Shown: positions 8,019 to 15,753 of the stretch, piece after piece
Layout: each line of letters opens with the position of its first letter
Numbering within the stretch: the first letter of the stretch is position 1
NCBI GenBank assembly: GCA_021372245.1
Contig: JAJFUV010000278.1
Span: 1-60,347 of the forward strand
Direction: 5' to 3'
From: Terriglobales bacterium
Lineage (GTDB): Bacteria > Acidobacteriota > Terriglobia > Bryobacterales > Bryobacteraceae
Length of the DNA stretch: 60,347 nucleotides
Program-made: the position numbers and the translations under genes
The notes under the pieces: model-generated
Told to the model about the DNA's origin: nothing
The model's input: only the letters and a program-made list of their open reading frames with translations
Database searches by the model: none

Positions 8019-9749
8019 CTATTTCGGGACTGCCACGCGCTGCGGCGGCCCAAACACCATTTCGCTTATGGCGGCGCCGGCCGGCACCATCGGATAGACG
8101 TTCTCGTCCGGATCCACCATCACGTTGAGCAGGTACGGTCCCGGCTCGTCCACGGCTTCCTGCAAGGCGGGAGCCAGTTCGTCCGGCCGGCTGATCGTGC
8201 GCCCTTTGAAACCGTACGCCGCCGCCAGCTTCCCGGCATCCGGGAAACATTCCAGCGTCACGGCAGACAGCCGGTTGTTGTAGAACATCGTCTGCCACTG
8301 CCGGACCATGCCGAGATAGCCGTTGTTGATCACAACGATTTTCACCGGCAATCCGTTGCTGGCCACGGTGGAAAGTTCCGGAATGGACATCTGGAACCCT
8401 CCGTCGCCCACAACCGCGAATACCAGTTTATCCGGATTGGCCGTCTGCGCGCCCACCGCCGAAGGCAGCCCGAATCCCATCGAGCCCAAACCGCCCGAGG
8501 TCAGCCATAGCCTCGGCGCGTTGAACCGCACGAATTGCGCCAGCCACATCTGGTGTTGGCCCACGTCGCTGGACACGATGGCGTTGCCGGCCGAGATGCG
8601 GTCGATTTCAGCGATCACGTGCTGTGGCTTAATGACTGTATCGTCGATCGCGGGAACGAGCGGGTGCTGCCGCTGCCAACCGCGCACCTGCTTCCACCAC
8701 GCCCTGCGCGCTTCGATGACGTCCGCTTCAGGCTGGTTCTCGGGCTCTCCCGCAAACTTGAAGAGCTTCGCCGAGACACGCTTCAGATCGCCCACGATCG
8801 GAAGGTCCGGAGCGCGGTTCTTACCGATCTCGGACGGGTCCACGTCGACGTGGATCACCTTGGCATGCGGCGCGAAAGCCGAAAGCCGGCCCGTCACGCG
8901 ATCATCGAAACGTGTACCGAGGGCGATCAGCAGGTCGCACTCGGTCATGGCCATGTTCGCCGCGTAACTGCCGTGCATTCCGGGCATGCTGACGAAGTTC
9001 GGATGCGTTGTCGGGATCGCGCCCAGTCCCATGAGCGTGCACACCGCCGGCGCGTCCACCTTCTCCACCAACTGGATCAACTCCTCGCTTGCCCCGGAGG
9101 AGATCGCTCCGCCGCCGATATAGAACAGCGGTTGCTTGGACTCGGCGATCATCTGCGATGCGCGCCGGATCTGCCCCGTGTGCCCGTCCAGGCTGAGCTT
9201 GTAGCCCGGCAGGTGAATCGTCGTTACAGGAGTATAGTGCGCCTGCGCCTGGAAAACATCCTTCGGAATATCTATCAACACGGGCCCGGGGCGCCCCGAA
9301 TTGGCGATGTAGAACGCTTCGTGGACTACCCGAGGCAGGTCGTGTATGCTCTTCACCAGGTAGTTGTGCTTGGTGCCGGAACGCGTCAAGCCAAAGGTAT
9401 CCGCTTCCTGAAACGCATCGCTGCCGATCAGCTTTGAATGGACCTGCCCTGTGATGGCCACTACCGGAATGGAATCCATCAGCGCGTTCACCAAACCGGT
9501 CACCAGGTTCGTCGCGCCTGGCCCCGACGTCGCGCAGCACACACCCGTGCGCCCGGTCGAGCGCGCGTAACCCTCGGCGGCGAAACACGCGTTCTCTTCG
9601 TGCCGGACCAGCACGTGCCTCATCGGGCTTTCGTAAATCGCATCGTAGAGGGGCAGCGTCACACCACCGGGATAGCCGAAGATGCAGTCCACGTCTTCCC
9701 GCGCCAGGCATTCCAGCAGCATCTTCGCGCCGCTCATCAATGTCGCCAT
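8019..9749 (-). CDS. ilvB: Acetolactate synthase large (catalytic) subunit
   Basis: The enzyme joins two pyruvates, or pyruvate and 2-oxobutyrate, using thiamine diphosphate, FAD and Mg2+. The 576-residue protein shows the expected three-domain order. An N-terminal pyrimidine-binding domain carries the catalytic glutamate E51 (RHEENACFAAEGYAR). A central FAD-associated domain follows, and the C-terminal domain holds the GDGGFQM and NNGYLGMV diphosphate/metal motif. It is the first structural gene of the operon. Expression is probably controlled by the leader peptide and terminator located between 9817 and 9978. Confidence 0.97.
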   Translation of the reverse strand: MATLMSGAKMLLECLAREDVDCIFGYPGGVTLPLYDAIYESPMRHVLVRHEENACFAAEGYARSTGRTGVCCATSGPGATNLVTGLVNALMDSIPVVAITGQVHSKLIGSDAFQEADTFGLTRSGTKHNYLVKSIHDLPRVVHEAFYIANSGRPGPVLIDIPKDVFQAQAHYTPVTTIHLPGYKLSLDGHTGQIRRASQMIAESKQPLFYIGGGAISSGASEELIQLVEKVDAPAVCTLMGLGAIPTTHPNFVSMPGMHGSYAANMAMTECDLLIALGTRFDDRVTGRLSAFAPHAKVIHVDVDPSEIGKNRAPDLPIVGDLKRVSAKLFKFAGEPENQPEADVIEARRAWWKQVRGWQRQHPLVPAIDDTVIKPQHVIAEIDRISAGNAIVSSDVGQHQMWLAQFVRFNAPRLWLTSGGLGSMGFGLPSAVGAQTANPDKLVFAVVGDGGFQMSIPELSTVASNGLPVKIVVINNGYLGMVRQWQTMFYNNRLSAVTLECFPDAGKLAAAYGFKGRTISRPDELAPALQEAVDEPGPYLLNVMVDPDENVYPMVPAGAAISEMVFGPPQRVAVPK

Positions 9750-9816
9750 AGTCTTAGCCTCTCATTTCCTATCAAACTTGGGGTTCTTCAGCATCGAAAC
9801 CACTCTCCGGCGGGGT

Positions 9817-9862
9817 AAAAAACGAAAAGGCCACCGCCGGGTTGCTCGCCCCGCCGATGGCC
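9817..9862 (-). terminator. Intrinsic terminator of the ilvB attenuator
   Basis: On the minus strand, the arm GGCCATCGGCGGG (9862-9850) pairs with CCCGGCGGTGGCC (9841-9829) around an 8-base loop. One G-G mismatch and one wobble interrupt the stem. TTTTCGTTTTTT follows immediately. It lies between the leader peptide stop and ilvB, where it would stop transcription before the operon. Confidence 0.88.
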
Positions 9863-9899
9863 CTCTGGATTCTATCCGGAGGAGGCCTTTAGGCGGGGC
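9848..9899 (-). promoter_or_regulatory. Candidate antiterminator pairing in the ilvB leader
   Basis: GCCCCGCC at 9899-9892, which is the last codons of the leader peptide, is perfectly complementary over 8 bases to GGCGGGGC at 9855-9848, part of the terminator's 5' arm and loop. The two structures exclude each other. A ribosome that reaches the leader stop would cover the first segment and allow termination. A ribosome stalled earlier at Ile/Val/Leu codons would leave it free to pair and block the terminator. Confidence 0.7.
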
Positions 9900-9978
9900 C
9901 CGGTACGATGACCCCAATAAGGATAATAATGCTGATATTAAGGACGAGTTCCGTGGAGAGCGCAGTTGTCCAGCTCAT
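9889..9978 (-). CDS. ilvB operon leader peptide (attenuation peptide)
   Basis: This 29-codon ORF starts ATG AGC TGG and ends in TAA. Residues 11-25 read LVLNISIIILIGVIV, so 12 of 15 are Ile, Leu or Val, the end products of the operon. It ends 26 bases before the terminator stem. Composition, position and following structures match amino-acid attenuators such as the enterobacterial ilv leaders. No strong Shine-Dalgarno sequence precedes the ATG, which is the main weakness. Four consecutive Ile/Leu codons after Ser16 (ATT ATT ATC CTT) form the best stall site. Confidence 0.82.
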   Translation of the reverse strand: MSWTTALSTELVLNISIIILIGVIVPGPA

Positions 9979-10041
9979 CCGGTCGGATGGCCGGCCCAAC
10001 TGCAGCGGGGTGCTGTTTGTACCCACGAGCTCCACAAACAA

Positions 10042-10070
10042 AGATTAGCGTAAAAGAAGAGGAAATGCAA
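10042..10070 (-). promoter_or_regulatory. Weak candidate promoter for the ilvB operon
   Basis: On the minus strand, TTGCAT (10070-10065) is followed after 17 bases by TAATCT (10047-10042). This would place the transcript start about 57 bases before the leader ATG. Both hexamers match the sigma-70 consensus poorly, so this is only a positional suggestion. Confidence 0.3.
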
Positions 10071-10200
10071 GGCGCCGCTCCAATAACATCCGTTTATGAC
10101 AGGATTACCACGCGACGGCGATGGTCGCAACGGTAACTAGCGAAGTCCAAGAATGTTACAAGTCTGATATTCTCTGTTAGTACTCACCCAAGGAGAACGC

Positions 10201-11406
10201 ATGATCAGCCGTGTGGAGGCCTTGCGGTATCGAGTCCTTCGGAACGTCAGCCAGGACGTCCAACCTTTTCAGGTGCTCGCGGGCCCCAACGCGAGCGGGA
10301 AAAGCACTTTCCTTGACACCATAGCTTTCTTCGGCGACTTGCTCCGGGCCGGCGCCTGCAAAGCGGTTCTGGGTGAATTGCACGCGGGCGTGCCGCCCCG
10401 CGCGGCCAACCTGGCGCAGTTACTCTGGATGGGCCAGGGGACCAGTTTCGAGTTGGCCGCGGAACTGGCAATCCCGGCCGCCCGGCAGCACTCGCTCACG
10501 AGCGGCGCGTCGCCCACGTGCCGGTACGAGATTGCGGTCGGGTGGCGGGGGGAGTCCGGCGATTTCGGTCTGCTCTCTGAATCGCTCTGGCTGCTCCCGA
10601 AGCCTTCAAGCCGCGTGACTGTATTGCAGGCGGGTTTGTTTCCCCAGTCCGAACGGCGTTCTGAGACTCTGCTGTTGGGCGCCGGCGGGAGAGCGCCGGC
10701 CACTGCCCGCAAAGTTGTGAACAAAGTGGTTGATTCGGGCAACGATTATTTCTTCTCGGAGACGTCGGGATGGAGGAACCTATTCCGTCTTGGCCCCACG
10801 AAGTCCGCGTTGGGCAACCTCCCGGAGGATGAGGCCATGTTTCCGGTCGCGACTTGGACGCGACGCACCCTGATGGAGGGCGTTGTAAGGATCACGCTGA
10901 ACTCCGAGGCCTTGCGGCGTCCCAGTCCTCCCTCGGAGACGGGCGCCTTCCTGCCCGACGGATCCAACCTGCCCTGGCTCGTGGAGCGCCTGGAACGAGA
11001 TTCTCCCGAACGTCACGCCGCCTGGGTGGCCCGCTTGCGGTCCGCGATCGCCGGACTGCGATCTGTTACATCGAGAGAACGCGTCGAGGACAGGCACCGC
11101 TATCTTGTGCTGCAGTTCGACAACGGATTTGAGGCGCCGTCCTGGTCCTTTTCCGCTGGTACGCTGCGTCTCCTCGCTCTGACGCTGCTCGGCTACATCC
11201 CAGATCTCGATGGCGTTTATCTGATTGAAGAGCCGGAAAACGGCATCAATCCCGCGTCCGTGGAACTGTTGTTCCAGTCGCTTTCCTCAATTCCTACTGC
11301 TCAGATCCTCTGCGTCACACACTCGCCGGCGATCCTCAGCGTGGCCCGTCCCGAACAGGTGCTGAAGTTCGACCGGGACGAAACCGGCGCGGCGATCATC
11401 AAGTAA
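10201..11406 (+). CDS. AAA-family ATPase of the OLD/RecF-like (ABC ATPase) type
   Basis: This 401-residue ATPase has Walker A GPNASGKST at 28-36, Walker B YLIEEPENG at 340-348, and the switch histidine in THSP at about 373. The Walker B-type EEPE(N/D)G(I/L)NP pattern is usual for stand-alone AAA_21 proteins in defence and toxin loci. Such genes are often followed by a TOPRIM or DUF4276 partner. Here the gene is alone, with a convergent glycosyltransferase gene 36 bases downstream. AGGAGA lies just before the ATG. Substrate and role are unknown. A chromosomal housekeeping role cannot be excluded. Confidence 0.85.
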   Translation: MISRVEALRYRVLRNVSQDVQPFQVLAGPNASGKSTFLDTIAFFGDLLRAGACKAVLGELHAGVPPRAANLAQLLWMGQGTSFELAAELAIPAARQHSLTSGASPTCRYEIAVGWRGESGDFGLLSESLWLLPKPSSRVTVLQAGLFPQSERRSETLLLGAGGRAPATARKVVNKVVDSGNDYFFSETSGWRNLFRLGPTKSALGNLPEDEAMFPVATWTRRTLMEGVVRITLNSEALRRPSPPSETGAFLPDGSNLPWLVERLERDSPERHAAWVARLRSAIAGLRSVTSRERVEDRHRYLVLQFDNGFEAPSWSFSAGTLRLLALTLLGYIPDLDGVYLIEEPENGINPASVELLFQSLSSIPTAQILCVTHSPAILSVARPEQVLKFDRDETGAAIIK

Positions 11407-11442
11407 CGGCGTAGGGATTGAGGCCGCGCTCCCGGTATCCGT

Positions 11443-13026
11443 CTACCGGCGCGGCACGAATCGGTAAAGCGTGGCCGAAGGGAATCGGTGTACCAACTCC
11501 AGCTCCGGGTTCGCTTCCAACCACCAGTGCACGCTACGGCAGTCCGCTTCTGAAATGTGGCGGGGGAAGTCTGTGTCGGCGAAATAAGCGTAATCGAGGC
11601 GATGTTCGCGCGCAAAACCTGCGAGCCTGGTGAAAGCCTCGTATGCTTGAGAAGTATCGTTCCGGTACATGTGCATGGAAGGTTTGATAAGACCGCACGC
11701 GCGGTGCCCGGTGTAAAGGTACAGGGCTGGGTCGTGGAAAGCGGCCAGTTGCGCGCCAGGGGGAAGGCGCGAGGTCATCCAACGGAACGCGGCCTCATCG
11801 ACCGCCCGCTCCTTGCGACGTTGTTCGAGTTCGCGCGGCAGTATACGCCACCCGACCTCGTATTGCGTCCACGCGCCGAAACCGAGCACTCCAACTATTG
11901 CCAACCCGAAGGCGACGGCCGCTATGCGCTGCGACTTCCGGCGATGGCCGAGCGCGCCCATGATCATTCCGAAGATGTGCCGCATCTCGGTCCAAAACCC
12001 GGCGAGTAGGAGTGGATAAATCGGGGCAATCAGACGCTGGTCCGGTAGGACGTGCCACACCAGGAGCATCAAGCTGAACGGCACTGCGAAGAAGGCGTAG
12101 CCCAGGGACCGCCCTTTCCGCGCCATCCGCACCACCCCGGCAATCATGGCGGCGCCGAGCGTCTGTGTGATGATCCTGACCAGCCACGCTTCCCGGACGT
12201 CGGGAAGAACCAACGCGCCCGCGGACATCAGCCATTGGTCCACGTTCTTCCACAGAATCATGGGCAGATCGGCGGGCCTGACCAGATACAGGAAGTAACC
12301 GAAGTACGAGGTAAAGTACAGCGTGACGGTATCGGAGCTTTGCGGCGAGTGCATTCGCGTCCACAACGTCCACGCGGCCACGAACGGCAGCATCGCGGCC
12401 ACGAACCACATCGCCTGTTTGCGCCGTCTGTGCCACAGGAAGTATGCCGCGCCGGAAGCCAGCAGCAACATCCCTGTCGTGCGTGTGAGGAAGGAAAGCC
12501 CTCCGGTTACTCCCGCCAAAACCGCCCACCACAGCGGGGCGCTCTCGACCGCCGCACGCCGACATAGAAGCAGGCACAAAATCAGGAGGCACGTGAACGG
12601 CAACTCCGAAAGTATGGTCGACGAGTAGACCAACAGATACGGGTTCACAGCCAGTAGGGCGACCACCGCCCATGCTTCCTTCTCCGTGAAACCGTAATCG
12701 CGGTACAGGCGCAGACATAATAACAGCAATAGGGGAAGCGCGAGCCAGCTCACCAGTGCGGCAAGCTTGAGGTTCGCCGGGAATTCAGGATTCAGCTTCC
12801 AGACACCCGCAAGCACTAGCGGCAAAAGCGGAGGGTACTTGGTTTGAAACGGTTCGCCCGGCAGACTGAGGATGCGATAGCCCTGTCCATCGGCAAGCGA
12901 TTTGGCGGAAACGAAGTATATGCTGTCATCGTGGATCCAGCGACAGAAACGCGGCATGTCACAGTAAGTCCACGCGAAGTACGCCGACGGGAGCAGTAAG
13001 AGCAGGAACAGCGACACGCGTTTCAT
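11443..13026 (-). CDS. Membrane glycosyltransferase, PMT/ArnT-like (GT39/83 type), copy 2
   Basis: This 527-residue integral membrane protein has about 10 hydrophobic segments. Its N-terminal loop holds the acidic pair in CRWIHDDSIYFV followed by QTKYPPLLPLVL, the layout of lipid-phosphate-sugar-dependent transferases (PMT_2 family). Such enzymes move a sugar from a polyprenyl carrier to a protein or lipid on the outer face of the inner membrane. It is a close tandem paralogue of the next gene (13079-14677), with nearly identical segment order. I chose MKRVSLFLL at 13026 over an upstream Met by match to the paralogue's start. Acceptor and donor are unknown. Confidence 0.82.
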   Translation of the reverse strand: MKRVSLFLLLLLPSAYFAWTYCDMPRFCRWIHDDSIYFVSAKSLADGQGYRILSLPGEPFQTKYPPLLPLVLAGVWKLNPEFPANLKLAALVSWLALPLLLLLCLRLYRDYGFTEKEAWAVVALLAVNPYLLVYSSTILSELPFTCLLILCLLLCRRAAVESAPLWWAVLAGVTGGLSFLTRTTGMLLLASGAAYFLWHRRRKQAMWFVAAMLPFVAAWTLWTRMHSPQSSDTVTLYFTSYFGYFLYLVRPADLPMILWKNVDQWLMSAGALVLPDVREAWLVRIITQTLGAAMIAGVVRMARKGRSLGYAFFAVPFSLMLLVWHVLPDQRLIAPIYPLLLAGFWTEMRHIFGMIMGALGHRRKSQRIAAVAFGLAIVGVLGFGAWTQYEVGWRILPRELEQRRKERAVDEAAFRWMTSRLPPGAQLAAFHDPALYLYTGHRACGLIKPSMHMYRNDTSQAYEAFTRLAGFAREHRLDYAYFADTDFPRHISEADCRSVHWWLEANPELELVHRFPSATLYRFVPRR

Positions 13027-13078
13027 CGCGGACAATCCTAACAAAGTCAAGCCAACCGACTCAATTGTCTGTCATAAC

Positions 13079-14677
13079 TCAAGGCGCCGCCATCTCTCGA
13101 TGGGGCCGCACACGGTAGAGGGTCGCGGACGCGAAGCGCTGCGTAACTTCGAGATCGGGATTGTGTTCGATAAGCTCGATCACTCGCTTTCGATCGGCAT
13201 CTCCCATGTGACGGCGGAAATCCGTGTGAGTGAAGTAAGCGTACCCCAGTCGCTGCACTCCTGCGAAATCGGCGACGTGCGCGTAAGTATCGAGCACCAC
13301 ATCAAGGTTTCCGCGATACCAAAACATGGAGACCACTTCAAGGCTCGCGGCGCGATGTCCGGTATAGAGGAACAGTATGGGGTCGTTATAAGTGAGCACC
13401 TGCGCGTCATGAGGCAAATGGGTGCACATCCACTTGAACGCGATTTCGTCAGCGGCCCATTCCTTCCGCCGCTCGTTCATTTCACGCGGCAGAATCCGCC
13501 AACCGACGTTGTACTGCATCCACGCGCCCGCAGCCAGTACGCCCACCAGCATGAGCCCCGTTGCGCCCGCCGCAACGCGCTGCGATTTGTCGCGATGGTG
13601 CAACGCGACGCCGAGCATGGACGCGATGTGCCGCAGCTCGCGCCAAAAACCGGCCAGCAGGAGCGGATAAACGGGCGCTACCAAACGTTCCGTCGGCGGA
13701 TAGTGCCAAGCCACCAGCATGATGCTGAACGGAACGGCGAACATTGCATAATCGAGCGCGCGTCCACTCCGAACCAACCGCACCACGCCAGCCAGGATGG
13801 CCACGCCGACGGTCTGCGTGACGATCTTCACGATGCGTGCATCGCTCGCCTCGGGAATGATAAGCGCGCCCACGCCGAGCAGCCACTGGTCCACGTTCTT
13901 CCACAGAATCATGGGCAAATCAGCTAGTTTCACGAGGTATAGATGATAGTCGAGGTAAGTCGTATAGTAGAGCGTCACCGGATCGGCTCCGTGCACCATG
14001 TGCAGGCGGGTCCAGATGGTCCAACCCGCTACGAACGGCAGCATAGTCGCCGCAAACCAGAGGGCCTGCTTACGCTGTTTGCGCCACAGGAAACACACCA
14101 CGCCTGACGCCAGCAGCATCAGTCCGGTGGTCCGCGTGAGAAAGGACAGCCCGCCGGTCACGCCCGCCAGCACCGCCCACCGCACCGGAGCGCGTTCTTG
14201 AGCGGCACGAATACAGAAGAGTAAGCACAGGATGAGCAGGCAGGTGAACGGCAACTCTGAAAGCATGCTGGAGCCGAAGATGGCCAGGTAGGGATTCACA
14301 GCGAACAGCGCCGTCATCGCCCAGGCCTGCTTTTCGGAGAAGCCGTAAGCAAGAAACAGACGGAGGCAAAGCCACAGCAGCACAGGCACCCATAGCCAGC
14401 TCACCAACGTCCCGAGGACAAGATTGTCCGGAAAGTGGGGATTGAGCTTCCAGACCCCGGCCAGAACCAGCGGAAACAGCGGCGGGTACTTGGTTTGAAA
14501 TGGAGTGTCCGGGTAGCTCAGGATCCGATACCCGTGGCCTTCAGCGATGGACTTGGCCGAAACGAAGTAGACGCTGTCGTCGTGAATCCAGCGCCCGAAC
14601 TGGGGCATGTCGGCGTGCCGCCAGGCAAAATAAGCGGTCGGAAGCAGCAACAGTAGGAACAGCGCGACACGTCTCAT
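13079..14677 (-). CDS. Membrane glycosyltransferase, PMT/ArnT-like (GT39/83 type), copy 1
   Basis: This 532-residue protein begins MRRVALFLLLLLPTAYFAW and carries GRWIHDDSVYFV and QTKYPPLFPLVL, as in its neighbour. It has about 10 predicted membrane segments and a soluble C-terminal part containing HRAASLEVVSMF, where the paralogue has HRACGLIKPSMH. The shared blocks run over the whole length, so the pair arose by tandem duplication and then diverged mostly in the C-terminal extracytoplasmic part. Copy 1 is upstream; the gap to copy 2 is about 50 bases, so co-transcription is likely. Confidence 0.82.
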   Translation of the reverse strand: MRRVALFLLLLLPTAYFAWRHADMPQFGRWIHDDSVYFVSAKSIAEGHGYRILSYPDTPFQTKYPPLFPLVLAGVWKLNPHFPDNLVLGTLVSWLWVPVLLWLCLRLFLAYGFSEKQAWAMTALFAVNPYLAIFGSSMLSELPFTCLLILCLLFCIRAAQERAPVRWAVLAGVTGGLSFLTRTTGLMLLASGVVCFLWRKQRKQALWFAATMLPFVAGWTIWTRLHMVHGADPVTLYYTTYLDYHLYLVKLADLPMILWKNVDQWLLGVGALIIPEASDARIVKIVTQTVGVAILAGVVRLVRSGRALDYAMFAVPFSIMLVAWHYPPTERLVAPVYPLLLAGFWRELRHIASMLGVALHHRDKSQRVAAGATGLMLVGVLAAGAWMQYNVGWRILPREMNERRKEWAADEIAFKWMCTHLPHDAQVLTYNDPILFLYTGHRAASLEVVSMFWYRGNLDVVLDTYAHVADFAGVQRLGYAYFTHTDFRRHMGDADRKRVIELIEHNPDLEVTQRFASATLYRVRPHREMAAP

Positions 14678-14711
14678 TCCGCACTACCGTATCAAACCCA
14701 AGACGGTACAC

Positions 14712-15632
14712 TCAATTCCCGGTTTTCGCCGCATCCCCGGCAGGTTCGGGATGCACCGTCACGTCCGCTCCCGGAAGTTCGGTTTGAATGGCCTGCTCCA
14801 CCTGATTCGCAATCTCGTGCGCCTTGGCCAGCGGCAGCCGGCCGTCCATCAACACGTGTGCGTCCACAAAGAGGGTCGGACCTGAGTAACGAAAACGGAT
14901 GCTGTGGCAGTCGATGACACCCTCGACCGAGGAGGCGGCGTGCACAATGCGGCTCTCGACCGTGGTCGGCGCGGCATCCATCAGGGCGCCCACCGTACGT
15001 CCACCCAACCGCACGGTCACCACCGTGGCGATCACCGCCACCGCCAGCGCGGCAAGCGCATCCGCGTGGCGCAACCACTCCACACCTGGAATCCATTCGG
15101 CCATTTTGAGGCAGATCAGGCCGATGATGACCACCGATGAACTCCAGATATCGGTCCTGAAGTGCAGCGCGTCGGCTTCGAGCGCCTGACTGTTGCTCTC
15201 CTTAGCCGTCCGATAGAGCACGCTGGAACGCGACCAGTCGATGACGATGGAAGTGACCATCACTGCGAAGGACCACACGGTGACCTCGACTTCAACTCCC
15301 CCCTTCACCATGCGGTGAATCGCCGCGTAGACGATCCAAACGCAGGTCACCAGCAGCAGAACGGTTTCAAACAGAGCGGAAAGATTCTCGATCTTGCCGT
15401 GACCGTAACGGTGATTGACGTCCGCCGGGCGCGAAGACGTACGCACAGCGAAATATGTGGCGGCGGCCGCCACCAGGTCCAGGCTCGAATGCGCCGCTTC
15501 GGCAAGGATACCGAGACTACCTGTGAAAAGACCGACTACTACCTTGAATCCTGTCAGCGCTACGGCGGCGGCCAGGGATGTCAGTGCGACAGCTTGCTTA
15601 CGTTGTTCGACGGTCTTGTGCATTCGGGACAT
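14712..15632 (-). CDS. Cation diffusion facilitator family metal exporter
   Basis: This 306-residue protein belongs to the CDF family (FieF/MamM-like), exporting Zn2+, Fe2+ or Mn2+ in exchange for protons. Six membrane helices are visible. The metal site residues appear as H48 and D52 in AHSSLD, and as DALHFRTD in helix V at about 154-161. The C-terminal cytoplasmic ferredoxin-like domain (about 215-300) contains the usual conserved histidines. HxxxD in helix II is the Zn/Cd type of site rather than the DxxxD of Mn exporters, but specificity is not certain. It is divergent from the peptidase gene that follows. Confidence 0.9.
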   Translation of the reverse strand: MSRMHKTVEQRKQAVALTSLAAAVALTGFKVVVGLFTGSLGILAEAAHSSLDLVAAAATYFAVRTSSRPADVNHRYGHGKIENLSALFETVLLLVTCVWIVYAAIHRMVKGGVEVEVTVWSFAVMVTSIVIDWSRSSVLYRTAKESNSQALEADALHFRTDIWSSSVVIIGLICLKMAEWIPGVEWLRHADALAALAVAVIATVVTVRLGGRTVGALMDAAPTTVESRIVHAASSVEGVIDCHSIRFRYSGPTLFVDAHVLMDGRLPLAKAHEIANQVEQAIQTELPGADVTVHPEPAGDAAKTGN

Positions 15633-15753
15633 CGCTGTTGGAGAATACGCTCGGAGGTGGAAATCTTTTATCTATCTCTTCCCTTAGTGTATGCCATTCG
15701 CTCAGAATACACGCCGCTTCCCATCCTGGCCCATCCGCTACAATCACAATTCC

